64,000 nucleotides of DNA from Thalassobaculum_A sp040219615 (GCF_040219615.1 NZ_JAVJSE010000013.1:1-64000); one strand, 5' to 3'. Shown: positions 1 to 9,314, counted from the stretch's first letter. The notes: generated by a model from the letters alone, not told the origin. Made by a program: numbers and translations.

Positions 1-205
1 GGTTCCGGAGCCGTCCCGGATCAAGTCCGAGACCCTCCGGAATGACGAAAGTGGGGAGGATCTGGTCGGCTTCCCTCCCGACTCCAACCCTCACTTCGTC
101 ATCCCGGAGGGGCTGCGCGAGCAGCCGGCTCCGGGATCCACTGCGTGACGAGCACTGCGAAATACCTCGAGCGGCTGACGTTTTCGCGATGTGTGAACAC
201 CGTAG
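1..205 (-). mobile_element. Partial copy of the ~234-bp TIR-bounded element (cut by window edge)
   Basis: Read on the minus strand, this begins at 205 with CTACGGTGTTCACACAT and then follows the copy at 55649-55852 almost base for base: a unique stretch, a hairpin with ATCCCGGAG/CTCCGGGAT outer arms (98-141), a spacer, and a second hairpin in the TTCCGGAG style (1-46). The far terminal repeat would lie left of the window. The element has no coding capacity, so it is MITE-like or a composite REP element. It lies downstream of the dehydratase gene that ends at 239. Confidence 0.55.
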
Positions 206-238
206 ACGAAGCGACGGCTACCGGTAGGAAGTCCCGCC

Positions 239-2155
239 TCAGTCCCCCGTGGCCCGGGCCGCCGCGTCGGCAGCCGGCGGGGCGTATTCCGGGACCAGCC
301 GGGACAGCACCCGCAGGGTCTGCGCGGAGTCGCGGGCGCGGGCCGCCGCCTCCAACTCGTCGAGGCCGCGGGCCAGCAGCGCCAGGTCGGTAATGCGCGG
401 CCTTGCCCGGCGCAGGGCCGGTACCGGGGTCGGCTCCAGCGCCTCGGCGTCGTGGAACAGCTCCTCGTAGAGCTTCTCGCCGGGCCGCAGGCCGGTGAAG
501 GCGATCCGCACGTCCTCGTCCGGTACCAGCCCAGCCAGCCGGATCATCTGGCGGGCGAGGTCGACGATCTTCACCGGCTCGCCCATGTCGAGCACGGTGA
601 TGCCACCGCGCCCGCCCTCGGTCGCTACCTCCAGGGCGGCGGCCTGCAGCACCAGCTCGACCGCCTCGCGCACGGTCATGAAGTAACGGGTCATCTCCGG
701 ATGGGTGACGGTCAACGGCCCGCCTTTCTCGAGTTGGCGCTGGAACAGCGGCACCACCGAGCCGGTCGAGCCGAGCACGTTGCCGAACCGGGTGGTCACG
801 AACCGGGTGCCGCCGTTGCCGCCCGCCAGGTCGAGCGCCTGGGCGTAGGCCTCGGCCAGCCGCTTGGTGGCACCCATGACGTTGGTCGGGTTGACCGCCT
901 TGTCGGTCGAGATAAGCACCACCGCCCGCACTCCCGACGCTCGCGCGGCGTCGGCGACGATCCGGCTGCCGACCGCGTTGGTCAGCACCGCGTCGTCGGC
1001 GTTGGCCTCCATCAGCGGCACGTGCTTGAGGGCGGCGGCATGGAACACGATGTCGGGGGCCGCCGCTGCCATCACCTGGGCGACCCGGGCGCGGTCGCGC
1101 ACGTCGCCGATCATGGACCGGCGCTCAAGCTCCGGAGCCGCCTCGGCCATTTCCTGGTCGATGCTGTAGAGCGCGAATTCCGAGCTGTCGGCCAGGGTCA
1201 GGGCGGCCGGACCGAAGCCGGCCACCTGGCGCACCAGTTCGGAGCCGATGGTGCCGCCGGCACCGGTCACCAGCACCCGCCGCCCGGCGACCAGGGCGCG
1301 CATCGCGTCGCGGTCCAAGGTCGCCTGCGGCCGCCCCAGCACATCCTCGACATTGACCGGTCGCAGGGTCACGGCGCCGCCGTCGGCGGCCTCCAGGGCG
1401 CCGACCCGGGGCATCCGGCTGACCGGGATGCCGAGCGCGTCGCCCTGTTCGAACGCCCGACGCACGGTGGCGCCGTCCATGCGGGCGCGGGTCAGCACCA
1501 GGCGTTGTGGCCGGATGCCCTGGCCGGTCAGGCGCTCGACCACCTCCGTAAGGCCGTCGAGCCCCCCCATCACCCGCACGCCGCGAATCTGCCGGCCGGT
1601 ACGGGAATCGCGGTCGTCGACGATGCCGACCACCCGGTACGGCGCCTCCTGGCCGCGCGCCATCTCGCGGATGAACAGGTCGGCGCCGTCACCGGCCCCG
1701 ACCAGCAGCACCGGGATCCGGTCCTGGGCATTGCGCTCGAACAGCGCCGACAGCGTGCCGTCCTTCAGTAGCCGGTAGCCGAAGCGCGGCGCCGCCAGCA
1801 GGCCGGTCAGCACGAACGCCTCGATCATCAGGAAAGACCGCGGGAAGTCGTCGAGCCGGGTCAGCGCGAACTGCACGACCAGGAAGCCGGCGAGGATCAG
1901 GAGGACCGCCCGCACGATCCGCGCGAGGTCGCCGACCGAGGTGTAGCGCCAGACCGCGGTGTCGAGCCGGACCACCAGGAACACCGCGGCGGCGGTCAGG
2001 GTGAAGGCGACCAGCCCGGTCTCGACCACCTGCCGCGGCCACCACCAGATGCCGTCGCCGAGCCGGAGATACAGCGACAGCAGGAACGACGCCGCCGCCA
2101 TTGCGACGTCGTGGCCGAGGATCGCGGCTGATCGTCGTAACGCCCGTCCGGTCAC
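239..2155 (-). CDS. WbpM/CapD/FlaA1-type nucleoside-diphosphate-sugar 4,6-dehydratase, membrane-anchored
   Basis: Predicted UDP-sugar 4,6-dehydratase of the long, membrane-bound WbpM/PglF type, which makes the 4-keto-6-deoxy intermediate for surface polysaccharide sugars. The 638-residue length fits the family. The N-terminal ~130 residues hold about four hydrophobic segments. A first Rossmann-like domain follows (VLLVGAGDGAD, near 149-159). The catalytic SDR domain has GAGGTIG at 298-304 and STDKAVNPTNVMGATK at 416-431, where Met replaces the usual Tyr of YxxxK, as in WbpM relatives. It is the last gene of the leftward block, 75 bp after an epimerase gene and downstream of a WecA-like transferase. 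This trio parallels wbpK-wbpL-wbpM in Pseudomonas. The exact sugar substrate cannot be told from sequence. Confidence 0.9.
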   Translation of the reverse strand: MTGRALRRSAAILGHDVAMAAASFLLSLYLRLGDGIWWWPRQVVETGLVAFTLTAAAVFLVVRLDTAVWRYTSVGDLARIVRAVLLILAGFLVVQFALTRLDDFPRSFLMIEAFVLTGLLAAPRFGYRLLKDGTLSALFERNAQDRIPVLLVGAGDGADLFIREMARGQEAPYRVVGIVDDRDSRTGRQIRGVRVMGGLDGLTEVVERLTGQGIRPQRLVLTRARMDGATVRRAFEQGDALGIPVSRMPRVGALEAADGGAVTLRPVNVEDVLGRPQATLDRDAMRALVAGRRVLVTGAGGTIGSELVRQVAGFGPAALTLADSSEFALYSIDQEMAEAAPELERRSMIGDVRDRARVAQVMAAAAPDIVFHAAALKHVPLMEANADDAVLTNAVGSRIVADAARASGVRAVVLISTDKAVNPTNVMGATKRLAEAYAQALDLAGGNGGTRFVTTRFGNVLGSTGSVVPLFQRQLEKGGPLTVTHPEMTRYFMTVREAVELVLQAAALEVATEGGRGGITVLDMGEPVKIVDLARQMIRLAGLVPDEDVRIAFTGLRPGEKLYEELFHDAEALEPTPVPALRRARPRITDLALLARGLDELEAAARARDSAQTLRVLSRLVPEYAPPAADAAARATGD

Positions 2156-2230
2156 GGCCGGGTCCTCCGGTTGCTGCGGCGCCAGTCTATCACGGGGTAC
2201 CGGCCGCTCGCGCGGCCCGTCGGGAACGGT

Positions 2231-3175
2231 TCACGCATGGGGATCGGGCCCGATCGCGACCGCATCGGCCATCGAGCGCTCGGGATCGAGCGGCGGCGAC
2301 CAGCCGAGGGCGGCGCGAATCGCGCGGTCGTCGACCGCATAGGACTGGACCAGCCGGCGCGCCGCCTCCGGACCGAGCCGGGCCGCGACCAGGGTCTCCA
2401 GCACCGCCCGCGGCACCGGCACCACCAGGGCCCGCCGGCCGAGCGCCCGCAGCATCCGCCGGACCAGGGTCGCGGTCGACACCGCCTCGCCGTCCGACAC
2501 CAGGAAGGTACCGCCGATGCCGTCCGGCGCCTCGAGGCAGCGCTGCAGGGCCGAGACCAGGTTGTCGCGGTGGATGAAGGACCGGCGGTTGCCGGTGTAG
2601 CCGAGCGGCAGCACCGCCGGGGCCCGGCGCAGGAACTCGATCATCTGCCGCAGGTTGCCGCCGCTCGCGCGGCCGTACACCGCCGGGCTGCGCACCACCA
2701 GGCCGCCCGGCGCCCCGGCCAGCACCTGCCGCTCGGCCTCCAGCTTGGCCTCGGCGTACTCGTCCTGCGGCACCGGGGTGTCACCCTCGGTCAGGGGCCG
2801 CGCACCGGATTCCTCGCCCATCGCCTTCAGCGAACTGACGAACACGAAGCGGCGGACCGCGGCCGCGCCGGCCTGCGCAAGCAACCGGCCGGTACCGTCG
2901 ACGATCACCCGGCGGGCCTCCTCCCGCCGGGTCGCGGCGTCGGCGTCCATCAGCGCCGGCGATGCCATGTGCAGCACAGCCTCGACGCCGTCGAGAACGC
3001 CGCTCCAGTCGGTGCCGGCGTCGATCGCGCCGACCGCCACGGCGCCGGCCCGGCGGTGCGCCGGCAACCGGTCGAGCGTCCGCACCGCCGCCACCACCTC
3101 GTGTCCGGCGGATTCGAGCGCAGCCCGGGCAGCCCGCCCGACATAGCCGTTGGCGCCGGTCAGCAGGACCTTCAT
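2231..3175 (-). CDS. NAD-dependent epimerase/dehydratase (extended SDR)
   Basis: Extended SDR protein of 314 residues, probably a nucleotide-sugar epimerase or reductase working with the neighbouring polysaccharide genes. The Rossmann motif TGANGYVG is at 6-13, the Ser of the active site is in VFVSSLK near 114-115, and the catalytic YxxxK is Y140/K144 (EYAEAK). It resembles the short UDP-glucose 4-epimerase-like proteins found beside WecA-type transferases (WbpK/WbpV). It lies 28 bp after the glycosyltransferase gene and 75 bp before the dehydratase gene, all on the minus strand, so co-transcription is likely. Substrate specificity is an inference from context. Confidence 0.85.
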   Translation of the reverse strand: MKVLLTGANGYVGRAARAALESAGHEVVAAVRTLDRLPAHRRAGAVAVGAIDAGTDWSGVLDGVEAVLHMASPALMDADAATRREEARRVIVDGTGRLLAQAGAAAVRRFVFVSSLKAMGEESGARPLTEGDTPVPQDEYAEAKLEAERQVLAGAPGGLVVRSPAVYGRASGGNLRQMIEFLRRAPAVLPLGYTGNRRSFIHRDNLVSALQRCLEAPDGIGGTFLVSDGEAVSTATLVRRMLRALGRRALVVPVPRAVLETLVAARLGPEAARRLVQSYAVDDRAIRAALGWSPPLDPERSMADAVAIGPDPHA

Positions 3176-3203
3176 GCCGGGGTCTCGCTCATGCCCGCAG
3201 CCC

Positions 3204-4247
3204 TTAGGCCCGCCGCGCGGATGTCGGGACCGGCGCCGGCCGCAGCGCCGCGAACAGCACCGCCACCGCCACCGCGCCGGCCGCCAGCGCGACCAGCGGC
3301 GCCGCCGGTGCCAGGAAACAGGCGAGCCCGACCAGGACCAGGTTCGCGGCGGCGATCAGCAGGCACACGGCCGAGTGGCTGGCCCCGGCGATCACCGCCC
3401 GCTGGTAGACATGCTCGCGATGCGCCCGTGCCGGGTTCTCCCCGCGCGCCAGCCGGCGCCCGAGGGTCAGGGTGGCGTCGACCAAATAGACCAGCGGCGG
3501 CAGCAACGCCGCCACCAAACCGCCGGCTGCCGTGGCGCCACCGCCGCCCTCGCCCTCGCCGCCGGCGACCACCACCAGCAGCAGCCCGAGCAGATAGCCG
3601 AGCGGGACGCTGCCGACGTCGCCGAGGAAGATCCGCGCCGGATGCCAGTTCCACACCATGAACCCGGCGGCAGCGGCGACCAGCACCAGGGCCGGGCCGA
3701 GGACGGCGGCCGGCGCGATTCCCAGGACCGCGAGGCCGGCGAGGCCGAGCCCGATGGAGACCGTTTCGGTACCGGTGATGCCGTCGATCCCGTCCATGAA
3801 GTTGTAGAGGTTCACGAACCACAGCCAGCCGAGCGCGGTCAGCGGCAGGTCAATCCAGGCCGGCGCGAAGGCCGCCAGCGCGCCGCGGCCATCGAGCGCC
3901 CAGAGGCCGACCGCCACCGCCAGCGCCTGGGCGCCCAGCCGGACGCCGGCCCCGAGGCTGCGCAGGTCATCGACGAACGACAATGCCGCCAGCGCCAGGG
4001 TGGCGGCCAGCGGCGCCAGCCAGTGGACGGGCTCGGCGTCGGCCGCAGCCAGCCAGATCCAGCCGACGGCGATCGCCGCCACCACCGCCAGGCCGCCGCC
4101 GCGCGGCACCGGGGCGGTATGGCTGGAGCGCTCGTTCGGACGGTCCAGCACGGCCCGGCGGGTCAGCACGCCGATCAGCACGCGGGTACCCAGACACGCG
4201 AGCGCGAAGGCGAAGGCGGGCGCCGCCAGGACAATGAATCCGAACAT
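3204..4247 (-). CDS. WecA/WbpL-type polyprenyl-phosphate glycosyl-1-phosphate transferase (MraY superfamily)
   Basis: Integral membrane transferase of 347 residues with about ten hydrophobic segments. It is expected to move a sugar-1-phosphate from a UDP-sugar to undecaprenyl phosphate, the first step of O-antigen-like glycan assembly. Diagnostic motifs are visible: DRPNERSSHT near the N-terminus (cytoplasmic loop 1), NLYNFMDGIDGITG with the catalytic Asp residues, FLGDVGSVPLGY, and a late HREHVYQR histidine loop. It lacks the MraY-specific signature, so WecA/WbpL is the better fit. It sits between a heparinase-like gene (57 bp upstream) and the epimerase and dehydratase genes downstream. Confidence 0.9.
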   Translation of the reverse strand: MFGFIVLAAPAFAFALACLGTRVLIGVLTRRAVLDRPNERSSHTAPVPRGGGLAVVAAIAVGWIWLAAADAEPVHWLAPLAATLALAALSFVDDLRSLGAGVRLGAQALAVAVGLWALDGRGALAAFAPAWIDLPLTALGWLWFVNLYNFMDGIDGITGTETVSIGLGLAGLAVLGIAPAAVLGPALVLVAAAAGFMVWNWHPARIFLGDVGSVPLGYLLGLLLVVVAGGEGEGGGGATAAGGLVAALLPPLVYLVDATLTLGRRLARGENPARAHREHVYQRAVIAGASHSAVCLLIAAANLVLVGLACFLAPAAPLVALAAGAVAVAVLFAALRPAPVPTSARRA

Positions 4248-4304
4248 GACCGCGCTTATACCGGAGTGCTCGAAACGGAGATAGATGCCAGCGGGCGGCG
4301 CGGC

Positions 4305-5951
4305 TCAGCCGGCCCGCCGGTCTTCGCGGCGCAACGCCCACTTGATGGTCAGCGAGCCGTCCTCGCGGACCGCGCCGGCCGGCGTCGCCAGGACCAGTTG
4401 GCGGCAGCGCTGCAGCACGCCGCGGTCGCCGAAATACACGCTCTCCTGCAGGCGCAGCGCACCGCCCGCCGAGCGCAGGCGCCAGCCGGCGCCGGATGCC
4501 GTGCGCAGTAGCGCCGCGGCACCGTTCTGCACCACCGAGGCCGCCACCCGCGGATGCAGGTGGAAGCGGATCACCGCCTCCGCCGGCCGAACGCCGGGGC
4601 CGCCGGTGTAGGTCAGCACGTCCTCGCCGCGCAGGTCGTCGCCGCCGGCCGCCATGTAGAGCCGGCGGCGGTGGGTGACCCCGTGGCTCTCGGCGTAGCC
4701 GTCATGCTCGGCCTCAACCCAGACCGCGCCGTCGGCCTCCCAGCGCTCGACCCGGACCCGGGTCGGGGCGCGGCCGATCCCGCCGCGCAGGTCGATCTCG
4801 GTCGAGTTGGTGTCGTCGATCACCAGGGTCGAGTGGGCTGCGGTCGCCCGCAGCGCGTTCTCCCAGCGCGGGTCGGCCGGAGCGGCGCCACAGTTGACGA
4901 TCAGCCGCTCCTTGCCGACCGACAGCTCGAAGGCCAGGGTGCCGGCGTGCAGCAGCCCTTCCTCGACGGTCGGCACGCCGACATCCATGATCGCCACCGC
5001 CCGCCCGGCCACCAGCCGCTCGAAGCCGGTGTCCGGCGCCGAGCCGACCGCCCGCACCTTCGACTCGGTCCGGGCCAGCAGCGAGTCGATCCGCCAAACC
5101 GTGCCCTCGGTGGCGCCGTTGAACAGCGCCAGCCCGCCGTCGCCGAGACGCAGCATGCGCAGGATCCCGGTCATCCGGCCGATCGCGTCGTCGAGGGCGC
5201 CGGTCGATTCCCGGCCGGCGGCCCGCAGCGCCGCCCGCGAGTCCACGAGGCAGGCGAGCACGGTCATCTGGGCCCGCGGCGACCGCGCACGGTGGCCGCC
5301 GTCGGTCAGGATCTGCTCGCGCACGGCGGCATCCAGCCGGTCGACCAGCCCCTGCAGCCGGTCGCCGCCCTGGCCGAGGGCCACGCCGGCGGCGATGGCG
5401 CCGCGCAGAGCCTCTATCCGGGCGACCCCGTCCGGTCCGCTGGACAGCGCCCCGAGCAGGTGGCGATGCTGGCGTGCCAGGCTGGCCAGGACCGCTTCGC
5501 GGAACGCCTCGTCCGCCGATTCCCCGAAGAAGCCGAAGGTCGCAACCCAGGACGCCAGCCGGGCCGCCAGCACGTCCGAGCGCCACGCCAAGCGGTCCCA
5601 GCGGTCGAAGGTCTCGATCCAGCCGCCGACTAGGTCGCGGGCCTTGCGGCGGGCGGCGTCGCCGCCCAGGTCGCGCAGGTCGCGCAGCCACTCGAAGCGG
5701 TGCAGGACCTCGGCGGCGCCCGGGGTCAGGACCTCGGTCCGCCACGGGTCGGGACCGACATGCACGACCTGCCCGGCGACCGGGAACGCGCCCTCCAGGA
5801 TCTCGCGGCCGGCGTCGGCCTCGCCCGGCCACGGATCGGTCAGGGCGACCGTCAGGCCCTGCGGCCCATCGCCGCTGATCCGCCAGGCATGCAGGGGAGA
5901 GGCGTACCAAGCCTCGCGGAGCCGCCGGCCGAGACCGCCGTCTCCGCTCAT
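4305..5951 (-). CDS. Heparinase II/III family protein
   Basis: A 548-residue protein of the heparinase II/III family. It has an alpha-helical N-terminal half (roughly 60-280) and a beta-rich C-terminal half holding the conserved AAHSTLVIDDTNST and EAEHDGY stretches seen in family members. In many alphaproteobacteria this gene sits beside rsmB and rpe and is thought to act on polyuronides or other acidic glycans, but its physiological substrate is not established. Its ATG overlaps the rpe stop codon by 4 bp (ATGA), so translation is probably coupled. No clear signal peptide is visible. Confidence 0.88.
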   Translation of the reverse strand: MSGDGGLGRRLREAWYASPLHAWRISGDGPQGLTVALTDPWPGEADAGREILEGAFPVAGQVVHVGPDPWRTEVLTPGAAEVLHRFEWLRDLRDLGGDAARRKARDLVGGWIETFDRWDRLAWRSDVLAARLASWVATFGFFGESADEAFREAVLASLARQHRHLLGALSSGPDGVARIEALRGAIAAGVALGQGGDRLQGLVDRLDAAVREQILTDGGHRARSPRAQMTVLACLVDSRAALRAAGRESTGALDDAIGRMTGILRMLRLGDGGLALFNGATEGTVWRIDSLLARTESKVRAVGSAPDTGFERLVAGRAVAIMDVGVPTVEEGLLHAGTLAFELSVGKERLIVNCGAAPADPRWENALRATAAHSTLVIDDTNSTEIDLRGGIGRAPTRVRVERWEADGAVWVEAEHDGYAESHGVTHRRRLYMAAGGDDLRGEDVLTYTGGPGVRPAEAVIRFHLHPRVAASVVQNGAAALLRTASGAGWRLRSAGGALRLQESVYFGDRGVLQRCRQLVLATPAGAVREDGSLTIKWALRREDRRAG

Positions 5952-6625
5952 GCCCGGGCCCGGGCCGCGGCCTTCAGGGCGGCGATGTTGCCGGCATAGG
6001 CGTCGGGTCCGCCGCGGAAGGTCGCGGTGCCGGCCACCGCGACGTCGGCGCCGGCAGCGGCGACCGAGGCGATGGTGTCGACTGTCACCCCGCCGTCGAC
6101 CTGCAGCCGGATATCGCGCCCGGTGACGTCGATCCGGGTCCGGGCGGCAGCGATCTTGGCGAGTTGGCTGTCGATGAAGGCCTGGCCGCCGAACCCCGGG
6201 TTCACCGTCATCACCAGGATCAGGTCGACCAGGTCCATGAGGTTGTCGAGCACCTCGACCGGGGTGCCCGGGTTCAGCGCCACGCCGGCCCGGGCGCCGA
6301 GCGAGCGGATCAGCTGCAGAGTCCGGTGGACATGCGGGCCGGCCTCGGGGTGCACGGTCACGATCTCGGCGCCGGCCTCGACGAAGGCGGCCACGAACGG
6401 GTCGACCGGCGCGATCATCAGATGCACGTCGAAGGTCCGCCCGGTGTGCGGCCGCAGGGCCTTCACCACGCCGGGCCCGATCGTCAGGTTCGGCACGAAA
6501 TGGCCGTCCATGACGTCGATGTGGATCCAGTCGGCACCGGCGTCGTTCACGGCACGGACTTCCTCGCCCAGCCGCGCGAAGTCGGCCGAGAGGATCGAGG
6601 GGGCAATCAGGATGTCGCGGGACAT
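5948..6625 (-). CDS. rpe: Ribulose-phosphate 3-epimerase
   Basis: TIM-barrel enzyme (225 aa) interconverting ribulose-5-phosphate and xylulose-5-phosphate in the pentose phosphate pathway or Calvin cycle. Family marks are present: IAPSILSADFARLGEE at the start, WIHIDVMDGHFVPN with metal-binding His and catalytic Asp, DVHLMI, VMTVNPGFGGQ (phosphate loop) and the second catalytic Asp in LQVDGG. Length is normal. It lies between rsmB (54-bp gap) and the heparinase-like gene (4-bp overlap), the usual alphaproteobacterial order. Confidence 0.96.
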   Translation of the reverse strand: MSRDILIAPSILSADFARLGEEVRAVNDAGADWIHIDVMDGHFVPNLTIGPGVVKALRPHTGRTFDVHLMIAPVDPFVAAFVEAGAEIVTVHPEAGPHVHRTLQLIRSLGARAGVALNPGTPVEVLDNLMDLVDLILVMTVNPGFGGQAFIDSQLAKIAAARTRIDVTGRDIRLQVDGGVTVDTIASVAAAGADVAVAGTATFRGGPDAYAGNIAALKAAARARA

Positions 6626-6679
6626 GGAGCGGTCGTTATCAGGTTGCTGCTACGGCATCAAGCGCCGCCGGGCGACGGG

Positions 6680-7990
6680 TCAGGCCCGCACCAGGCGGCA
6701 GGCGTAGAACCCGTCGACGCCGCCAAGCGCCGCGAGCTGGTCCGGCCGGCTGCGCAGGTCGCCCTGTTCGGTCACCAGTTTGGTCAGGCCGCCGACCTCG
6801 TCGGGGCGAATCGGCTCGCGCCGCAGCTCCGGGTTCGCCGCGAGCGCGGCCGCTACCCGCTCCGGTCCCTCGACCGGTTCCAGCGAGCAGGTGCAGAACA
6901 CCAGCACCCCGCCCGGGGCCAGCATGCGCACGGCGTTGGCGATCAGCCGGTCCTGCAGGGTGGCGAGCTTGGCCGGGTCGCCGGGGTGCTTCAGCCACGG
7001 CACGTCGGGGTGCCGGCGGATGGTGCCGGTCGACGAGCACGGCGCATCCAGCAGGATCGCATCGACCGGGCTCTCCAGCTTCATCTCGGTGGCGTCGGCG
7101 ACCCGGGTCGCGGCGGTCAGGCCGAGCCGGGCCAGGTTGCGCTCCAGCCGCAGCAGCCGCGGCTTGGCGCGGTCGACCGCCAGCACGTCGGCACCGGCGG
7201 CGACCAGCTGGGCGGTCTTGCCGCCCGGCGCCGCGCACAGGTCGACGACCCGCTTGCCGGCGACCGGGCCGAGCAGCTTCGCCGGCAGGGCCGCCGCCAT
7301 GTCCTGGACCCACCAGGCGCCCTCCTTGAAGCCCGGCAGCGCCTCGACCCGGCCGTCGAAGCCGCGCCGCAGGGTGCCGGTCGGCAGCAGGGTGGCCCCG
7401 AGCTTCCCGGCCCAGCCCTCGGGGTCTTCCTTGACCGAGATGTCGAGCGGCGGCTCCACGAAGCCGGCGGCGGCGATCGCCTCGGCGGTCGCGTCGCCGT
7501 AGGCGGCCCGCCAGCCATCGGCCAGCCAGTCCGGCAGCGCCTGCAGGGCCGGCATCTCAAGGATCGCGCCGCGCCCCTCGCGGTCGAGGCGGCGCAGCAC
7601 CGCGTTGGTCAGCTTCACGAACGGCTCGAACCCGCGCGAGCGCGCCAGCGTGACGGCGCTGTCGACGGCGGCATGCGGCGCCACCCCCAGGATCAGCAGC
7701 TCGGTGGCGGCCAGCCGCAGGATGTCGCGCACCACCAGCGCCTTGGCCGGCAGCGGCTTGTCCAGGCAGCCGTCGACCAGCCGGTCGACATGGCCGAGAC
7801 GGCGCAGTGCGGTGGCGACCAGCAGGCGGGCGAAGCCGCGGTCGCGGTCCGGCAGCTTGGCCAGCCCGTCATGGGCGGCGAGTGCCTCGTCGAACGGCGT
7901 GCGCTTCGTCAGGACGGCGCGGAAAAGGTCGAACGCGACGCTGCGCGACGCGGAGACCTTGGCTTCGGGAGTGGTGCGGGCATCGGCCAT
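6680..7990 (-). CDS. rsmB: 16S rRNA (cytosine-C5)-methyltransferase, RsmB/NOP family
   Basis: A 436-residue RNA m5C methyltransferase, expected to modify the 16S rRNA C967 position. The first ~140 residues look like the NusB-type RNA-binding domain (AFDLFRAVLTKRTPFDEAL). The C-terminal part is the SAM-binding Rossmann domain with LCAAPGGKT, the catalytic Cys in DAPCSSTG and the second Cys in FCTCSLEPVEG. The open frame continues upstream to 8257, but the ATG at 7990 starts at the conserved N-terminus and avoids overlap with htpX. It heads the rpe/heparinase group. Confidence 0.93.
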   Translation of the reverse strand: MADARTTPEAKVSASRSVAFDLFRAVLTKRTPFDEALAAHDGLAKLPDRDRGFARLLVATALRRLGHVDRLVDGCLDKPLPAKALVVRDILRLAATELLILGVAPHAAVDSAVTLARSRGFEPFVKLTNAVLRRLDREGRGAILEMPALQALPDWLADGWRAAYGDATAEAIAAAGFVEPPLDISVKEDPEGWAGKLGATLLPTGTLRRGFDGRVEALPGFKEGAWWVQDMAAALPAKLLGPVAGKRVVDLCAAPGGKTAQLVAAGADVLAVDRAKPRLLRLERNLARLGLTAATRVADATEMKLESPVDAILLDAPCSSTGTIRRHPDVPWLKHPGDPAKLATLQDRLIANAVRMLAPGGVLVFCTCSLEPVEGPERVAAALAANPELRREPIRPDEVGGLTKLVTEQGDLRSRPDQLAALGGVDGFYACRLVRA

Positions 7991-8034
7991 GGCGCCCTTT
8001 GAACACGCCCGGCCGCGGCCCTCAAGCCCCGTTG

Positions 8035-8913
8035 TTAACCCCAAGGCCCGCGTGCGGAATCCTGCCCGCCGGCCATGGCGCGCAGGCGCCTGATCCGCTC
8101 CTTCATCGGCGGGTGGGTGGAGAACAGCGCGCCGAGCGAGCGGGCGTGCAGCGGATTGACGATGAACAGGTGCGCGGTCGCCGGGTTGGCCTCGGCGGCG
8201 TCGTTGTCGATCCGGTGGGCGGCGGTCTCCAGCCGGTCCAGCGCCGAGGCCAGCCACAGCGGGCGCCCGCAGATCTGCGCGCCCAGGGCGTCGGCGCCGT
8301 ATTCCCGGGTCCGACTGATCGCCAGCTGCACCACGGTGGCGGCGAGCGGTGCCACGATTGCCATCAGCAGCAGGCCGATGCCGCCGAGCGGGTTGTTCCG
8401 GTTGTCGGACCCGCCGAACATCGCCGAGAACATCGCGAAGTTGGCCAGCATCGACATCGCGCCGGCGATGGTCGCGGTGACGGTCATGATCAGGGTGTCG
8501 CGGTTCTTCACATGCGCCAGCTCGTGCGCCATCACCCCGGCCACCTCCTCATGGCTGAGCCGGCGCAGCAGGCCGGTGGTGGCGGCCACCGCGGCGTTCT
8601 CGGGGTTGCGGCCGGTGGCGAAGGCGTTCGGCTGTTCCTGGTCGATCAGGTAGACCCGCGGCATCGGCAGCTCGGCCCGGGCGGCGAGTTGGCCGATCAT
8701 GTCGTGGAACCACGGCAGGTCGGCGCGCCGGACCTCCTTCGCGCCATACATCCGCAGCACGATCGAGTCGGCATTCCAGTAGGCGAAGAAGTTCATGGCG
8801 ACGGCGACCGCCAGCGCGATCAGCATGCCGCCCTCGCCGCCCATGGCATAGCCGACTACCCCGAACAGCGCCACCAGGGCCGCCAGCAGCAATCCAGTGC
8901 GGAAGGTGTTCAT
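8035..8913 (-). CDS. htpX: HtpX-type membrane zinc metalloprotease
   Basis: M48 family integral-membrane protease (292 aa) involved in quality control of membrane proteins. The zinc motif HExxH is in VMAHELAHVKNRD, with the third ligand region in REYGADALGAQI. There are two N-terminal hydrophobic segments and two more between about 140 and 195. The C-terminus has the typical STHPPMKERIRRL. It is transcribed leftward into rsmB, with a 44-bp gap, and is divergent from the SdhAF4-like gene at 9019. Confidence 0.95.
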   Translation of the reverse strand: MNTFRTGLLLAALVALFGVVGYAMGGEGGMLIALAVAVAMNFFAYWNADSIVLRMYGAKEVRRADLPWFHDMIGQLAARAELPMPRVYLIDQEQPNAFATGRNPENAAVAATTGLLRRLSHEEVAGVMAHELAHVKNRDTLIMTVTATIAGAMSMLANFAMFSAMFGGSDNRNNPLGGIGLLLMAIVAPLAATVVQLAISRTREYGADALGAQICGRPLWLASALDRLETAAHRIDNDAAEANPATAHLFIVNPLHARSLGALFSTHPPMKERIRRLRAMAGGQDSARGPWG

Positions 8914-9018
8914 GTCTCCTTGCCCATGGTTTTCGAGGAACCGTGGCAGAAATGGCCCGCGCCGGCGATGGCTTCAAGGACTGGCGGCCGGGTCAGCCGC
9001 GGCCTATATGCTGGGGTC

Positions 9019-9240
9019 ATGAGCAAGCAGCCGCGCCCGTTCCGCAGCGTCCAGACACCGCAATCCAAGCCTGCGGCTCCTGCCTCTGCCGGCGCGCCCG
9101 TCGAGGTGCCGGACCGGCTCGACCGGCTCGACCCGCGCGCCGCCGCCACCGACCTGCCGCCCGAGCGCGGCGGCTACAGCGGCCCCGAACCGACCCGCTT
9201 CGGCGACTGGGAGCACAAGGGCCGCTGCACGGATTTCTGA
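9019..9240 (+). CDS. DUF1674 protein, SDH assembly factor 4-like
   Basis: A 73-residue protein whose C-terminal GGYSGPEPTRFGDWEHKGRCTDF-type block is the hallmark of DUF1674, the bacterial counterpart of succinate dehydrogenase assembly factor 4. The N-terminal half is Pro/Ala-rich and probably disordered. The family binds the flavinylated SDH catalytic subunit in eukaryotes; a role in complex II assembly here is by analogy. The frame is open from far upstream, but the ATG at 9019 clears the htpX promoter region and gives the family length. No sdh genes are in the window. Confidence 0.85.
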   Translation: MSKQPRPFRSVQTPQSKPAAPASAGAPVEVPDRLDRLDPRAAATDLPPERGGYSGPEPTRFGDWEHKGRCTDF

Positions 9241-9279
9241 TGCGCGTCGCGAACTGAGATGCGCGCTCCTTTCCCTATC

Positions 9280-9314
9280 GCCCTTCGCGGCTCGCTCCGC
9301 TCTCACCTCAGGGC
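9280..9314. repeat. REP-like hairpin, family 2 (GCCCTTCG...CACCTCAGGGC)
   Basis: A 35-bp sequence starting GCCCTTCG and ending CACCTCAGGGC. The same ends occur, inverted, at 55998-56039 around a different GC-rich core. It lies in the 136-bp gap between the DUF1674 gene and the isocitrate lyase family gene. It could act as a transcription stop or be a dispersed palindrome. There is no T-run, so a classical terminator is not supported. Confidence 0.45.
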
